NCBI RefSeq assembly: GCF_022024055.1
Contig: NZ_CP091788.1
Location: forward strand, 3,492,615 to 3,556,614
Source: Prevotella sp. E2-28
Lineage (GTDB): Bacteria > Bacteroidota > Bacteroidia > Bacteroidales > Bacteroidaceae
Reading direction: 5' to 3'
DNA: 64,000 nucleotides
Part shown: positions 1-8,373 of the stretch, in pieces
Numbering within the stretch: position 1 is the stretch's first letter
Layout of the letters: each line of letters opens with the position of its first letter
Position numbers and translations under genes: made by a program
Notes under the pieces: generated by a model
Told to the model about the DNA's origin: nothing
Database searches by the model: none
What the model saw: the letters and a program-made list of their open reading frames with translations, nothing else

Positions 1-230
1 GCGTCAGTAACGCCTTCTAATATGTAGTGCTCCACCCCTCGGCTCCATTATCCTCAGATAACATCATAGCCGTAACGGGCGAATGCAAGTGCAAAGATAC
101 AAAATCTTTTTGATAGCAGAATGGATTAGCACAAAAATCTTCATTGTTTTACAAAATGATATTTTTTTGTTTTGTGGCAACACTAACCCCAATTATCTGG
201 AAATGCCTTTGTATAAAGGAAATCTGGATT

Positions 231-278
231 CTAACACCCACCCCAACACTAACCCCAACACTAACCCTAACACCCACC
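231..278 (+). repeat. Short tandem array, CCAACACTAA units
   Basis: Units of CCCCAACACTAA repeat several times. Immediately upstream is a short core (GGAAATGCCTTTGTATAAAGG, about 199-219) that resembles the core GGAATGCCTTTGTACAGAGG inside the long inverted repeat at 32650 and 33080. This suggests one family of dispersed elements. An oppositely oriented copy of the array lies at 361-410. Confidence 0.6.
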
Positions 279-360
279 TTTCGGTTATAAAAGGAAAGGC
301 AAAATTAAGAAAGTTGGACGCTAAAAATTGATGCATAAAGAGAGGCTTGAAATTGATGAA

Positions 361-410
361 AGGGGTTAGTGTTGGGGTTAGTCCTGGGGTTAGTGTTGGG
401 GTGGGTGTTT
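361..410 (-). repeat. Inverted copy of the CCAACACTAA array
   Basis: The plus strand reads GGGGTTAGTGTTGGGGTTAG, the reverse complement of the array at 231-278. With the intervening 80 bp the two arrays could form a long, imperfect stem. Confidence 0.6.
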
Positions 411-477
411 GAAGTAAGAATCCTTAGTGTTTATCGGGGTTTCAGAAGATTTTGGGTGGGTGTTGGCAACTATAGCA

Positions 478-514
478 GTTACGCGCCACAACTATGGGAG
501 TTGTGACGCGTAAC
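478..514. repeat. Hairpin inverted repeat
   Basis: Arms 478-493 and 499-514 (GTTACGCGCCACAACT / AGTTGTGACGCGTAAC) pair over 16 bp with one mismatch around the loop ATGGG. No U-tract follows on either strand, so it is not a typical terminator. Role unknown. Confidence 0.55.
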
Positions 515-755
515 TATGGTGTTTATGAGTGCTAAGTCCTATACTTAGAATCGTAAAGTGGCACTTTATGATCATCAAGCTGCCAGTTCGTGACCTCGGA
601 GCTGCCTGTTCGTCGGCCTTCCGCTCCGTCCTCGTCGCCCTTGAGCCCTAGGCTCGTCACCCTTCAGGAGCGTGCCCATTATTTTTTATAGCCGATGGCA
701 CTCATCACAAAGATGCTGAATGGTATAACGTCTTTTCTCATATTCTTTCTCATAA

Positions 756-795
756 AGAAATGAGGGCTGGCATAAAAGGTTATACCAGTCCTCAC
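756..795 (-). terminator. Probable terminator of the susCD genes
   Basis: On the minus strand TGAGGACTGG and CCAGCCCTCA pair over 10 bp (one G-U) and are followed by TTTCTTTATG. It lies about 20 bp beyond the susD stop codon. Confidence 0.5.
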
Positions 796-816
796 TTGGA
801 TAAGATATGCAGTTAA

Positions 817-2475
817 TTAATAGCCAGGGTTCTGTGCGATGCCGAGATCCTCACCCTGCAGGCCGTTGGGGATAGGCTGGCGGTAGTGCTTGCCGCGCAC
901 ATTATTGTACTTGGCTACGAGGTGGTTGTGCACCTTCTGGAAGTAAGCCTCCTGATCGGCGGTGAAGGTCTGTTTCTCCTTCCAGTCATCGGCAAAGTGC
1001 TTGTAGTTCTTCACCTGCTGCACGCTGCTGATGAGGTTCTTCCAGCGGTAAGAGTTCAGCACAGAGAACTGCTCGTAGGTGAACTCATAGTCCCACTCAC
1101 GCTTGATCTGGTCGAAGGTGGGCGCGCTGACCTCGGCGATGCCAGCACGGCGGCGCAGTTGGTTGAAAGGCTCGGCAGCCTCTTGGTTGCGACCTAACTG
1201 TACAAGAGCCTCAGCCTTGATGAGCAGCACCTCAGCATAGCGAATCTCGATGCGGTCCACGCTGTTTTGCTTGATTTCCAGATTCTCAGAGTTTTCATAG
1301 CTCTGATCAACGCCCTTACCGTTAACAGGAGTATAGACGGGAGAGTAATAGTGGTGTATAAGACCTGTCTCGGGATTCTTCACCTCGATGAAATAAGTCT
1401 CTGCCAAGCGCTTATCGTTAGGCTGCTCGCGTTTCCAGTTGTCGTACAGGTCATCATCGGCCACCTCAGTATGGTTCTGCTTATAGCCGTTGCCATTCTC
1501 ACCGTTCAGGAAAGGATAGGTCCATGAGCAGTGTGTCTGGTGGTTGCCCTGAGCATCCAGCTTATCACCGTCGTGAGCGATGGTGAAGAGGTGCTCATTG
1601 GTATTGCGCTTGTTGCTCTCATACTCTCGTCCGAAGAGTTTTGAGAAGTCGGGGTCAAGAGCCAGACGACCACTACTAATCACTTTATCAGCATACTCTA
1701 TGGCCTTCTGCAAACGGGCAGGTGTCGTGGTGAACTCAGGATCAGTCTGCGTGTCAGCAATAGCCTTCACTTGCTCTGCTGTTAGAGGGTTGTCACCCCA
1801 TACCAGATAGGTACGTGCCAACAATGCCTGAGCAGCCTGCTTTGAGGGCACGCGAGGGTCGCCGCTATAGTCGAGCAGCAGTTCCTCGGCATCGGTCAGG
1901 TCCTTGACAATCTGTTCAAACACCTTGTCAATGCTCTGACGCTCAGTGGTTGAACCGCCTTCTTCTGTAAATACGGGCACCTCACCCCACAGCTGAGCCA
2001 ACTTCAAATAAGCCAGGGCGCGCAAGAACTTTGCCTTACCCACGGCTGCGTTGTAACCGTTCTGCGTCACCTTGTTCAACTTCAGCGAATTGCTGACGGT
2101 AGTGATAGCCTCGTTATCTTGAGCGATACCCAGCAACAAGTGGTTGAAAATCTTCACTTGATACCATGTCGTAGGCTCCTGCTCGAAACGACTGTTTAGA
2201 GGACCTTCTTTGCTCTCGGCACCCTCAAACGAAATGAGCTTGTTCGAGTTCAACTCAATAATAAACGAGAATGAAGACGAAAGTGGCTGCCAATGACTAT
2301 ACACACCGTTTACGAGCGAGAGTGCCGAGGCGTCATTGTTCACTACGTTTGTCTCGTCTATCTGGTTGCCGCCAGTGTCGTTTGCGTTGTCATCACTGTC
2401 ACTAGAGCAAGCTGTAAAGCCTGTTGCTGTTGCTACTGCCACGAGGGCTGCGAAAAGTAATTGTTTCTTTTTCAT
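817..2475 (-). CDS. SusD/RagB-family nutrient-binding lipoprotein
   Basis: Surface lipoprotein that forms the lid over a SusC-type TonB-dependent channel and captures substrate. The 552-aa protein starts with a lipoprotein signal peptide (lipobox GFTAC, Cys23). It has the family's TPR-like signature AKFLRALAYLKLAQLWGEVP near residue 150 and the typical C-terminal ending QNPGY. It follows susC on the same strand but is separated from it by 182 bp holding its own promoter and operator, which is unusual because SusC/SusD pairs are normally co-transcribed without a gap. Substrate cannot be read from the sequence. No glycosidase or sensor regulator is adjacent, and the operator is shared with a sulfur-carrier operon, so the ligand may not be a glycan (inference). 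Confidence 0.93.
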   Translation of the reverse strand: MKKKQLLFAALVAVATATGFTACSSDSDDNANDTGGNQIDETNVVNNDASALSLVNGVYSHWQPLSSSFSFIIELNSNKLISFEGAESKEGPLNSRFEQEPTTWYQVKIFNHLLLGIAQDNEAITTVSNSLKLNKVTQNGYNAAVGKAKFLRALAYLKLAQLWGEVPVFTEEGGSTTERQSIDKVFEQIVKDLTDAEELLLDYSGDPRVPSKQAAQALLARTYLVWGDNPLTAEQVKAIADTQTDPEFTTTPARLQKAIEYADKVISSGRLALDPDFSKLFGREYESNKRNTNEHLFTIAHDGDKLDAQGNHQTHCSWTYPFLNGENGNGYKQNHTEVADDDLYDNWKREQPNDKRLAETYFIEVKNPETGLIHHYYSPVYTPVNGKGVDQSYENSENLEIKQNSVDRIEIRYAEVLLIKAEALVQLGRNQEAAEPFNQLRRRAGIAEVSAPTFDQIKREWDYEFTYEQFSVLNSYRWKNLISSVQQVKNYKHFADDWKEKQTFTADQEAYFQKVHNHLVAKYNNVRGKHYRQPIPNGLQGEDLGIAQNPGY

Positions 2476-2579
2476 ACTGAAAATCTCCTTTTACCTTTAA
2501 TTATTAATCTTTTATTATGTTAATGTGTCTAACCCATTACTGTGTCTTTAAAACATGTCACTATGTCTTTCCGACGATG

Positions 2580-2650
2580 CAAAGTTACGGCGGTTTTCTC
2601 ACTCCCACAATCGCCTTTTCATGGCATTCCGCATACCAAACCATTGGTAA
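2580..2650 (-). promoter_or_regulatory. susD promoter with upstream operator
   Basis: Minus strand: -7 TAACTTTG (2580-2587), 20-bp spacer, -33 GCGATTG (2608-2614), then the inverted-repeat operator GCATACCAAACCATTGGTAA as read on the plus strand (2631-2650; TACCAA-4-TTGGTA). It sits just after the susC stop codon. The layout matches the promoters of susC and the sulfur-carrier operon base for base in spacing. Confidence 0.8.
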
Positions 2651-2657
2651 TTGCTAT

Positions 2658-5600
2658 TTACAGCGTGACGTTTACACCAAAAGTGAAGGTGCGCGAGGCG
2701 GGATAGGCACCACTGTCAGTGCCACTGCTAACCTCAGGATCATAGCCCTTATAGGGAGTGATGGTAAAGAGGTTGGTGGCAGTAGCGTAAAGGCGGATAC
2801 TCTCAATTCTTACATTTTTTAATTCTTTCATTTTTACATTATATCCGATGGTGAGGTTACGCAACTTCAGGTAGCTGGCATTCTGCACATATCGGCTGTC
2901 GATATAATCGAAGGGGCGGACCGTGCTGGCTAGGGGCAGCGTGTTACTTCCGTTCTGGGGCGTCCATGAGTTCTTAACAGTAGCAAGCACATTGTAAGAA
3001 TCGGTTGTCTGCTCCAGACAACGCTGCAAGGCATTGTAGAGTTTGTTGCCATAGCTGCCGGCGAACGATGCAGAGAGGTCGAAGTTGCCGTAGCGCAACT
3101 GCGTAGAGAAACCATAAATAAGGTCGGGCTGGGTGCTACCCAGGATAACGCGGTCATTGCCGTCAATCTTGTTGTCGTTGTTAGTATCGGCAAACTTCAG
3201 ATCGCCCGGCTGGGGTGTCTGTCCATTGATGGTGGGTAGCTTGGATACATCCTCATTACTCTGCACGATACCTACGAACTGCAAGCCATAGAAAGCTCCG
3301 AGAGACTCGCCACGACGCAGTATCTGCTGTTTGTCGGAACCCTGGATGATGTCGTTCGTTGAGCCCATATCGGAAATCTCGTTCTTGTTGTAGGCAGCGT
3401 TGGCGCTAACCGACCATTGTAGATTCTTACGTTGAATAAGGTTAGCATTAACAGAGAGTTCCACACCCTTGTTCACCACATTACCCACGTTCTGCAGCTG
3501 TGAGGTAACACCACTGGCAAAGCCCATCGGCACCACCAGGAGCAGGTCGCTGGTCTTCTTGTAGTAGGCATCGAAGACGATGTTCACACGGTTCTTCAAT
3601 AGACCGATGTCGAAGCCGAGGTTATACGACGCAGTAGTCTCCCACTTCAGATTATCGTTCGAGGTGTTCTGCTTGGCATAGCTGCTAGAACCACCGTAGC
3701 TACCCGTAGCGTAGGAGGTCGAGAAAGCATAGTCTGGAATCTCCTGATTACCCACCAGACCGCCCGAGAGGCGCACCTTCAGATAGTCAATGGCCTGCAC
3801 GTCGCGCAAGAACGACTCCTGATCAACATTCCACGACAGACCCAGCGAGGGGAAGTAGCCCCAGCGATGATCCTTTGAGAAACGACTGGAGTTATCTGCA
3901 CGGAAAGTGGCAGTGGCGTTATAGCGATCAAGTAACGTATAGTTCACACGAGCAATAATCGAATTAAGTGTCGATTCTGAGATACCCGTCTGTGGTGTGT
4001 AAATACCGGAACCGTCGCCCAGGTTATACTGCTTCAGCGTCTCGTTGGTGAAATGGTTCGTGCGAATATTGCTGTGCGTAGAAGTTGAGGTCTGACGGGT
4101 GTAACCTACGAGGGCATCAATGAAGTGCTGCTCATTGAGGTTTCGGCTATAAGCGGCGGTGTACTCCTGCTGCCATACGTCCGTCTGACGATTACCCGTA
4201 CCACCAATACCCTGCGTAGCAAGACCCAATGAAGTATAGGCACCCGAGAAATAGTTCTGTGTGAGCTTTTCACTGTTCAGACCAATAGTAGCCTTCAGCG
4301 TGAGGTCACCGATACGATAACTTGCCCAGACATTCGAGAGTAGGTAATTGTTGATGTTCTCGGCTACGCTCTCCTGAAGGTCGTAAACAGGATTCGCTGA
4401 TTGGTCGCCGATAGCGAAGTAGGCATACTCATAGGGATTATTGAAATTATATGAGCCATCCTGATTATATACACTGACAACGGGTGGCATCAACAGAGCA
4501 TAGACAAAACTATTGGTGATACCAGCAGAATAAGGTGACGAGTTAAACACCTGCTCCTCTGTCGTGGTGAGGCCTTTCTGCTTTGAGCGACCGTAGGTGG
4601 CGTTGACGCCAAACTTCAAGTCGTTTTTCAACTCCCACTCCACGTTGGTGTGGAAGTTATAACGCTCGAAACCAGAGTTCAGCAGGATGCCGTCCTGATC
4701 AGTATAGTTGGCCGAGAAAGCATAACGACTTTTGTCGGTGCCGCCCATGATGCTCAGCTCATGACTTTGCTGAACGGCCGTGCGCAAGACGGCTTCCTGC
4801 CAGTCGGTACCCTTGCCGAGGGCAGCAATCTCAGCGTCGGTATAGCCGCCCTTGTTACTCCAGTAGTCCTTCTGGAACTGTGCCCACTCTGAGGCGTTGA
4901 GCAAATCCAACTTCTTGCTGATGCTGCTTGCTCCAATATTATAAGTATAGTTGATACGTGCCTGCTGATCGCCGCGCTGTCCCTTCTTCGTAGTGATAAG
5001 AATCACGCCGTTGGCACCACGCGAACCGTAGATGGCTGTAGCCGAAACGTCTTTCAGTACCTCTACACTCTCAATATCGTTAGGATTGATAGTAGCCAGC
5101 GGATTCAGACTTCCCTCGATGCCGCCCAAACCCGTAGAGTTATTATTGGCATCCTTGAAATAAATAAAACCATCGATCACATAAAGTGGCTCGTTAGAGG
5201 CATTTACCGAGTTACCGCCACGAATACGGATATGGCTGTCGGCACCTGGCTGACCACTACTGGCAGTCACGCTAAGACCTGCCACTTGTCCGCTCAAGGC
5301 CCCATCAAGTGTAGGAGCCTGCGATATCTCAAAGATATCAGCCTTCACCTTCGTCACACTACCTGTTAGCTGTGTTCGCTTCTGCGTGCCGTAGCCTACC
5401 ACCACGACCTCGTTCAAATGATGATCTTCCTCTTTCAGTGACACAACAACATTCTTATCATCGCCCTTCAAACGGATGGTTCTCGGCTCATAGCCCACAT
5501 AGCTCACCTTCAGTTCCGAGGGAAATGCTGTCACATCGATGCGGAAGTTACCCTCTGCATCCGTTATCACACCCACCTGACTGCGTGCATCATATATCGT

Positions 5601-5729
5601 TGCACCAATGATAGCCTCACCCGTTCCGGCGTCGGTTACCTTTCCTACAATGGGGGCAGCCGACGCTACAGAACTGGAAACAATGGCTAAAACAAGTAAA
5701 ATAAATCGTGTTTTCTGAAAACTCTTCAT
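2658..5729 (-). CDS. SusC/RagA-family TonB-dependent outer-membrane transporter
   Basis: Outer-membrane channel that imports a substrate using TonB energy, together with the SusD lipoprotein. About 1023 aa. Signal peptide (residues 1-24, ending SSVASA), then a carboxypeptidase-regulatory-like domain (GKVTDAGTGEAIIGA..., about 27-100), a plug domain containing VGYGTQKRTQLTGSV and ATAIYGSRGANGVILITTKKG, and a long beta-barrel ending in a typical aromatic/hydrophobic strand (FTFGVNVTL). The start at 5729 was chosen because an in-frame extension upstream would cross the promoter and lacks a signal peptide. Transcribed from its own promoter and operator at 5763-5835. Substrate unknown. Confidence 0.93.
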   Translation of the reverse strand: MKSFQKTRFILLVLAIVSSSVASAAPIVGKVTDAGTGEAIIGATIYDARSQVGVITDAEGNFRIDVTAFPSELKVSYVGYEPRTIRLKGDDKNVVVSLKEEDHHLNEVVVVGYGTQKRTQLTGSVTKVKADIFEISQAPTLDGALSGQVAGLSVTASSGQPGADSHIRIRGGNSVNASNEPLYVIDGFIYFKDANNNSTGLGGIEGSLNPLATINPNDIESVEVLKDVSATAIYGSRGANGVILITTKKGQRGDQQARINYTYNIGASSISKKLDLLNASEWAQFQKDYWSNKGGYTDAEIAALGKGTDWQEAVLRTAVQQSHELSIMGGTDKSRYAFSANYTDQDGILLNSGFERYNFHTNVEWELKNDLKFGVNATYGRSKQKGLTTTEEQVFNSSPYSAGITNSFVYALLMPPVVSVYNQDGSYNFNNPYEYAYFAIGDQSANPVYDLQESVAENINNYLLSNVWASYRIGDLTLKATIGLNSEKLTQNYFSGAYTSLGLATQGIGGTGNRQTDVWQQEYTAAYSRNLNEQHFIDALVGYTRQTSTSTHSNIRTNHFTNETLKQYNLGDGSGIYTPQTGISESTLNSIIARVNYTLLDRYNATATFRADNSSRFSKDHRWGYFPSLGLSWNVDQESFLRDVQAIDYLKVRLSGGLVGNQEIPDYAFSTSYATGSYGGSSSYAKQNTSNDNLKWETTASYNLGFDIGLLKNRVNIVFDAYYKKTSDLLLVVPMGFASGVTSQLQNVGNVVNKGVELSVNANLIQRKNLQWSVSANAAYNKNEISDMGSTNDIIQGSDKQQILRRGESLGAFYGLQFVGIVQSNEDVSKLPTINGQTPQPGDLKFADTNNDNKIDGNDRVILGSTQPDLIYGFSTQLRYGNFDLSASFAGSYGNKLYNALQRCLEQTTDSYNVLATVKNSWTPQNGSNTLPLASTVRPFDYIDSRYVQNASYLKLRNLTIGYNVKMKELKNVRIESIRLYATATNLFTITPYKGYDPEVSSGTDSGAYPASRTFTFGVNVTL

Positions 5730-5762
5730 ACCCTTATCCTTTTTAAATGTTTTTTCTGGGTG

Positions 5763-5835
5763 CAAAGGTACGGCAGTTTTCAGCCTCCTGCAATCGCTAT
5801 TTTGTGGCATTCAGCATACCAAACAAAGGGTATGC
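5763..5835 (-). promoter_or_regulatory. susC promoter with upstream operator
   Basis: Minus strand: -7 TACCTTTG (5763-5770), 20-bp spacer, -33 GCGATTG (5791-5797), operator at 5814-5835 with arms GCATACC and GGTATGC. The operator begins 23 bases from the first base of the -33 element, exactly as at susD and at the sulfur-carrier operon. Confidence 0.82.
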
Positions 5836-5849
5836 AGTTGCAGAAAAAC

Positions 5850-5879
5850 AAAAAAGGCAGCTCAGAAGCTACCTTTTTT
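5850..5879 (-). terminator. Terminator after tcdA
   Basis: AAAAAAGGCAGCT and AGCTACCTTTTTT form an A/T-flanked hairpin just past the tcdA stop codon. The minus-strand transcript ends in a U-run. It separates tcdA from the susC promoter. Confidence 0.75.
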
Positions 5880-5884
5880 ATTAT

Positions 5885-6706
5885 TTAGTTGACGGAATCT
5901 TGTATGACCAAGCCAGCCAACATAAAGCCGAAGATGGCAGTGATATGAGCCAGTGTGCCGTTGATCTGTGCTTTCGACGAACACCACTCATGGTTCAGCA
6001 GTTTAGGGTCACCAGGACCGATCTTGGCTTTGGGACACATGCACTGCTCTGTACCGCAGGTGGCGTTATGCCCTTTATTCTCTAAGAGTTCGTCTGAGAA
6101 GATGCACTGGAACTTGCGCTTTGGAAATTTCTTATCGCGCTTGAAACGGTTACGGAGAGCACGAGCCAGAGGGTCGCCAGTGACCTTCCAGAATTCAGCC
6201 ACGCGAATTTTAGTGGGGTCGAGTTTCAGGGCAGCACCCATCGACGAGAAGAATTGAGGCCCCTTTCCGACACCCCCTGTTGAGGGGATCGAGGTAGCCA
6301 TGAGGATGAGCAAGGCCTTGTCTTTCAGCGAATCGATAGCATCGATGATATAATCGTAGGTGTCCAATTGAAAACTGTCTGCGGTCTCAGCCGTGAAGAT
6401 TTGTTGCAAGGCAGTGATTTCTGCAGAGGGGTTAATAGCGAGCAGGCGTTCCTTGAGGGCATCGACCTTCACCTGACCGACGGTTTTCATGGTAGCCATC
6501 AGCTGGCGGTTGACGTTGGTGATGCACACACGGTCGGAATCGACAATGGTCAACTTCCTGATGCCTGAACGCACCAAGCTCTCAGCACACCATGAGCCGA
6601 CGCCACCCACACCAAAGATAATCACGCGTTTCTGAGCGATGCGACTCATCGCCTCATCACCCAATAGTAGTTCCGCCCTACGGAATATTGCCTGTTCTAT
6701 TGCCAT
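5885..6706 (-). CDS. tcdA: tRNA threonylcarbamoyladenosine dehydratase (TcdA/CsdL)
   Basis: E1-like ATP-dependent enzyme that converts t6A37 of tRNAs to its cyclic form. About 273 aa. Shows the ThiF/E1 Rossmann motif GVGGVGSWCAESLVRSGI, the SDRVCITNVNRQL adenylate-binding segment, and a Cys-rich C-terminal half (CGTEQCMCPKAK) typical of this family, ending in a hydrophobic segment (GFMLAGLVIQDSVN). The start at 6706 (MAIEQAIFRR) was chosen because the -7 box at 6724-6731 lies between it and the longer in-frame start at 6754, which therefore cannot be used by this promoter. It appears to be a single-gene unit. Housekeeping tRNA modification. Confidence 0.9.
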   Translation of the reverse strand: MAIEQAIFRRAELLLGDEAMSRIAQKRVIIFGVGGVGSWCAESLVRSGIRKLTIVDSDRVCITNVNRQLMATMKTVGQVKVDALKERLLAINPSAEITALQQIFTAETADSFQLDTYDYIIDAIDSLKDKALLILMATSIPSTGGVGKGPQFFSSMGAALKLDPTKIRVAEFWKVTGDPLARALRNRFKRDKKFPKRKFQCIFSDELLENKGHNATCGTEQCMCPKAKIGPGDPKLLNHEWCSSKAQINGTLAHITAIFGFMLAGLVIQDSVN

Positions 6707-6723
6707 CTTTTGATTTTTGGCTG

Positions 6724-6755
6724 CAAAGGTAAAACAAATTATTGAGAACAACAAA
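6724..6755 (-). promoter_or_regulatory. tcdA promoter
   Basis: Minus-strand -7 TACCTTTG (6724-6731), 20-bp spacer, -33 TTTG (6752-6755). The mRNA leader would be only about 10 nt. Confidence 0.7.
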
Positions 6756-6797
6756 TGATTGATTATCTTTCACCTGCCGAACAACTGATGAAGCATA

Positions 6798-6858
6798 AAA
6801 AAGCGATGCGCCTGCTCAAGAACCTTAAACCGACAACAGTTCCAGCTGACGCATCGCG
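6798..6858 (-). terminator. Long-loop terminator-like hairpin after the JAMM gene
   Basis: On the minus strand GCGATGCG (6851-6858) pairs with CGCATCGC (6804-6811) and is followed at once by a run of U. The loop is about 39 nt and includes GTCAGC/GCAGGC that can extend the stem. It lies 45 bp after the stop at 6903, so it probably ends the sulfur-carrier operon transcript. The long loop is unusual. Confidence 0.45.
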
Positions 6859-6902
6859 GATAAAACCGGTTTCTTTTTTCTTACACTTTCTTTGAAACCT
6901 TT

Positions 6903-7292
6903 TCAAAGATGTATCTCTTTGTCAACGACCTCTCCGTTCAGTATCTTAAACGAGTTCAACTTCGGTTCTCCGTTGAGTAGTGATAAGATAGCATAACGGA
7001 TAGTGGGGTCGTTAGCCAAGCGCAAATCCTCCTGCGATGGTCGTGAGGGCGAGGCTGGATGACTGTGCCAGTTGGCCAGTATCTTCAACCCATGCTCACG
7101 GGCATAGCGCAGGGCAGCAAACTGATCCTTTGGCGCAAAAGAGAAGTGCTCTGATGAATGGTCAATGTTCTCCATCCAGTAGTTCTCGGTGACTTCATCA
7201 CCAATCCCCAGCAGATAGCCACACGACTCATCGGGTGCATCCTTCTCAGCTTGCGCAATCAATTCTTCTATAATGCTCTCAGGAATCTTCAT
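6903..7292 (-). CDS. JAMM/MPN-family metallopeptidase (HcyD/QbsD/Mec+-like)
   Basis: 129-aa zinc metallopeptidase of the Mov34/MPN/PAD-1 family. The complete JAMM set is visible: Glu22 (PDESCGYLLG) and H76-S-H78-x7-S86-x2-D89. Bacterial relatives of this size trim residues from the C-terminus of ThiS-like sulfur-carrier proteins (QbsD, HcyD) or release an amino acid from a carrier adduct (Mec+). Here it is the last gene of an operon whose first gene encodes such a carrier with two extra residues after its Gly-Gly, so C-terminal trimming is the likely job (inference). It lies 29 bp after the E1-like gene, in a spacer made of AATGTTTAATGT repeats. Confidence 0.88.
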   Translation of the reverse strand: MKIPESIIEELIAQAEKDAPDESCGYLLGIGDEVTENYWMENIDHSSEHFSFAPKDQFAALRYAREHGLKILANWHSHPASPSRPSQEDLRLANDPTIRYAILSLLNGEPKLNSFKILNGEVVDKEIHL

Positions 7293-7321
7293 TCTGAAAT
7301 ATAATGTTTAATGTATAATGT

Positions 7322-8128
7322 TTAATGTTTCAAGTCGCAAGCGGCCTGTTCGTAATCTATTAGATGGTCTATCGTGGGGTTCGAACCACAGATAGCACAC
7401 GAGTCACGATGCTTCACGGGAACGGTACGGAACTGCATTGTTTTGGCATCAAACGTCAGCAATCGGTTTGTCAGCAACTCCCCTACCCCCGTAAAATACT
7501 TCAGCGTCTCAGCAGCCTGAATAGTACCCAGCATACCAGCGATGGCACCCAGCACACCTGCTTGCGAACATGTAGGCACAGCACCTACTGGAGGCGGTTC
7601 CTTAAACATACAACGGTAACATGCCGTACCGGGCAAATGTGTAAATGTCTGTCCGTTGAAGCGCAGGATGCCACCATGCGAGAACGGCTTTCCTGCCATC
7701 ACACACGCATCATTAATCAGGAACTTCACGGGGAAGTTATCGGTTCCGTCCACAATGAAATCGTATTCCTTAATGATATCGAGTGCGTTCGATGAGTCGA
7801 GGAACTCATAATACGTATCCACCTTCACGTCGGGGTTAATCGCTTTTATCTTCTCCTCGGCACTCTTTACTTTTGGCACACCTACATCCTTGGTGAAGTG
7901 GATGACCTGTCGCTGCAGGTTACTCAGATCTACCACATCCGCATCCACGATACCAATAGTTCCTATACCCGCTGCTGCCAGATAGAGACTCACGGGAGCC
8001 CCCAGTCCTCCGGCACCCACTACGAGCACGCGTGCGTTCAATATTTTCTCTTGTCCCTCAACACCCACATCCTGTAGCAGGATATGTCGTGAGTATCGTT
8101 GTATCTGTTCTTCTGTAAAATCTATCAT
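7322..8128 (-). CDS. E1-like ThiF/MoeB/HesA sulfur-carrier adenylyltransferase (HcyF-like)
   Basis: 268-aa adenylating enzyme that activates the C-terminal glycine of a ThiS/MoaD-type carrier with ATP, before thiocarboxylate formation. Visible: nucleotide-binding GAGGLGAP (residues 38-45), DLSNLQRQV, DGTDNFPVKFLINDAC, a Zn-binding pair of CxxC motifs (CYRC near 170 and CAIC near 245), and PTCSQAGVLGAIAGMLG, where the catalytic Cys loop of MoeB/ThiF lies. No rhodanese domain is fused. Its start codon overlaps the stop of the carrier gene by 4 bp (ATGA-type coupling), so the two are made together. ThiF or MoeB are alternative names, but no thiamine or molybdopterin gene is adjacent. Confidence 0.9.
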   Translation of the reverse strand: MIDFTEEQIQRYSRHILLQDVGVEGQEKILNARVLVVGAGGLGAPVSLYLAAAGIGTIGIVDADVVDLSNLQRQVIHFTKDVGVPKVKSAEEKIKAINPDVKVDTYYEFLDSSNALDIIKEYDFIVDGTDNFPVKFLINDACVMAGKPFSHGGILRFNGQTFTHLPGTACYRCMFKEPPPVGAVPTCSQAGVLGAIAGMLGTIQAAETLKYFTGVGELLTNRLLTFDAKTMQFRTVPVKHRDSCAICGSNPTIDHLIDYEQAACDLKH

Positions 8129-8337
8129 AGCGCTCCGCCTCCCATGAAATACAAGAAGTCAACCTTATCACCTTCTTTCAATTGAATCTGCTCCCAGTCC
8201 TCACGTTCGGCAAACTCCTCATTTACCTGCACGCTCACCATTTCCGGTTGCAGCACATTGTTTACTTTGATGAGTTCACTCACGTTGAGGGGCAGGCTCA
8301 CTTCCTGCGCGTCTCCATTTACAAAAATCTTTGCCAT
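8125..8337 (-). CDS. ThiS/MoaD-family sulfur-carrier protein with C-terminal extension (HcyS-like)
   Basis: 70-aa beta-grasp protein, first gene of the operon. ThiS-type features are NGDAQEV near the N-terminus, VNNVLQPEMVSVQVNEEF, and the ending GDKVDFLYFMGGGAL. Mature carriers must end in Gly-Gly. This one has Ala-Leu after the glycines and should be inactive until trimmed, which fits the JAMM peptidase two genes downstream. QbsE (quinolobactin) and HcyS (Wolinella homocysteine synthesis) are known carriers with such tails. The start at 8337 (MAKIFVNG) was chosen because the promoter -7 box lies at 8374-8381 and the longer frame runs through it. A role in methionine/homocysteine sulfur transfer is inferred. 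ThiS of thiamine synthesis is possible but less likely without thiG or a riboswitch. Confidence 0.88.
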   Translation of the reverse strand: MAKIFVNGDAQEVSLPLNVSELIKVNNVLQPEMVSVQVNEEFAEREDWEQIQLKEGDKVDFLYFMGGGAL

Positions 8338-8373
8338 ATCTGTTTGTCGGTTTAAAATATAAAATTCACAGTG

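Larger units (their letters stand above)
1..816. other. Intergenic, repeat-rich, no supported gene
   Basis: No reading frame here looks like a real protein. The one open frame at 83-331 only translates short tandem repeats (NPNT units). The stretch holds two oppositely oriented CCAACACTAACC arrays, a 16-bp hairpin, and a hairpin just past the susD stop. A lone minus-strand -7-like box (TATCTTTG, 92-99) has no convincing -33 partner and would read out of the left edge. Confidence 0.6.

Noticed and set aside
83..331. Open frame of 82 codons
   Set aside because: It is mostly translated tandem repeats (NPNT units), has no homologous look, and the DNA matches a dispersed repeat family.
8125..8337. 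Calling the carrier gene thiS of thiamine synthesis
   Set aside because: No thiamine biosynthesis gene or TPP riboswitch is adjacent, and the C-terminal Ala-Leu plus JAMM neighbour fit the QbsE/HcyS type better; not excluded.
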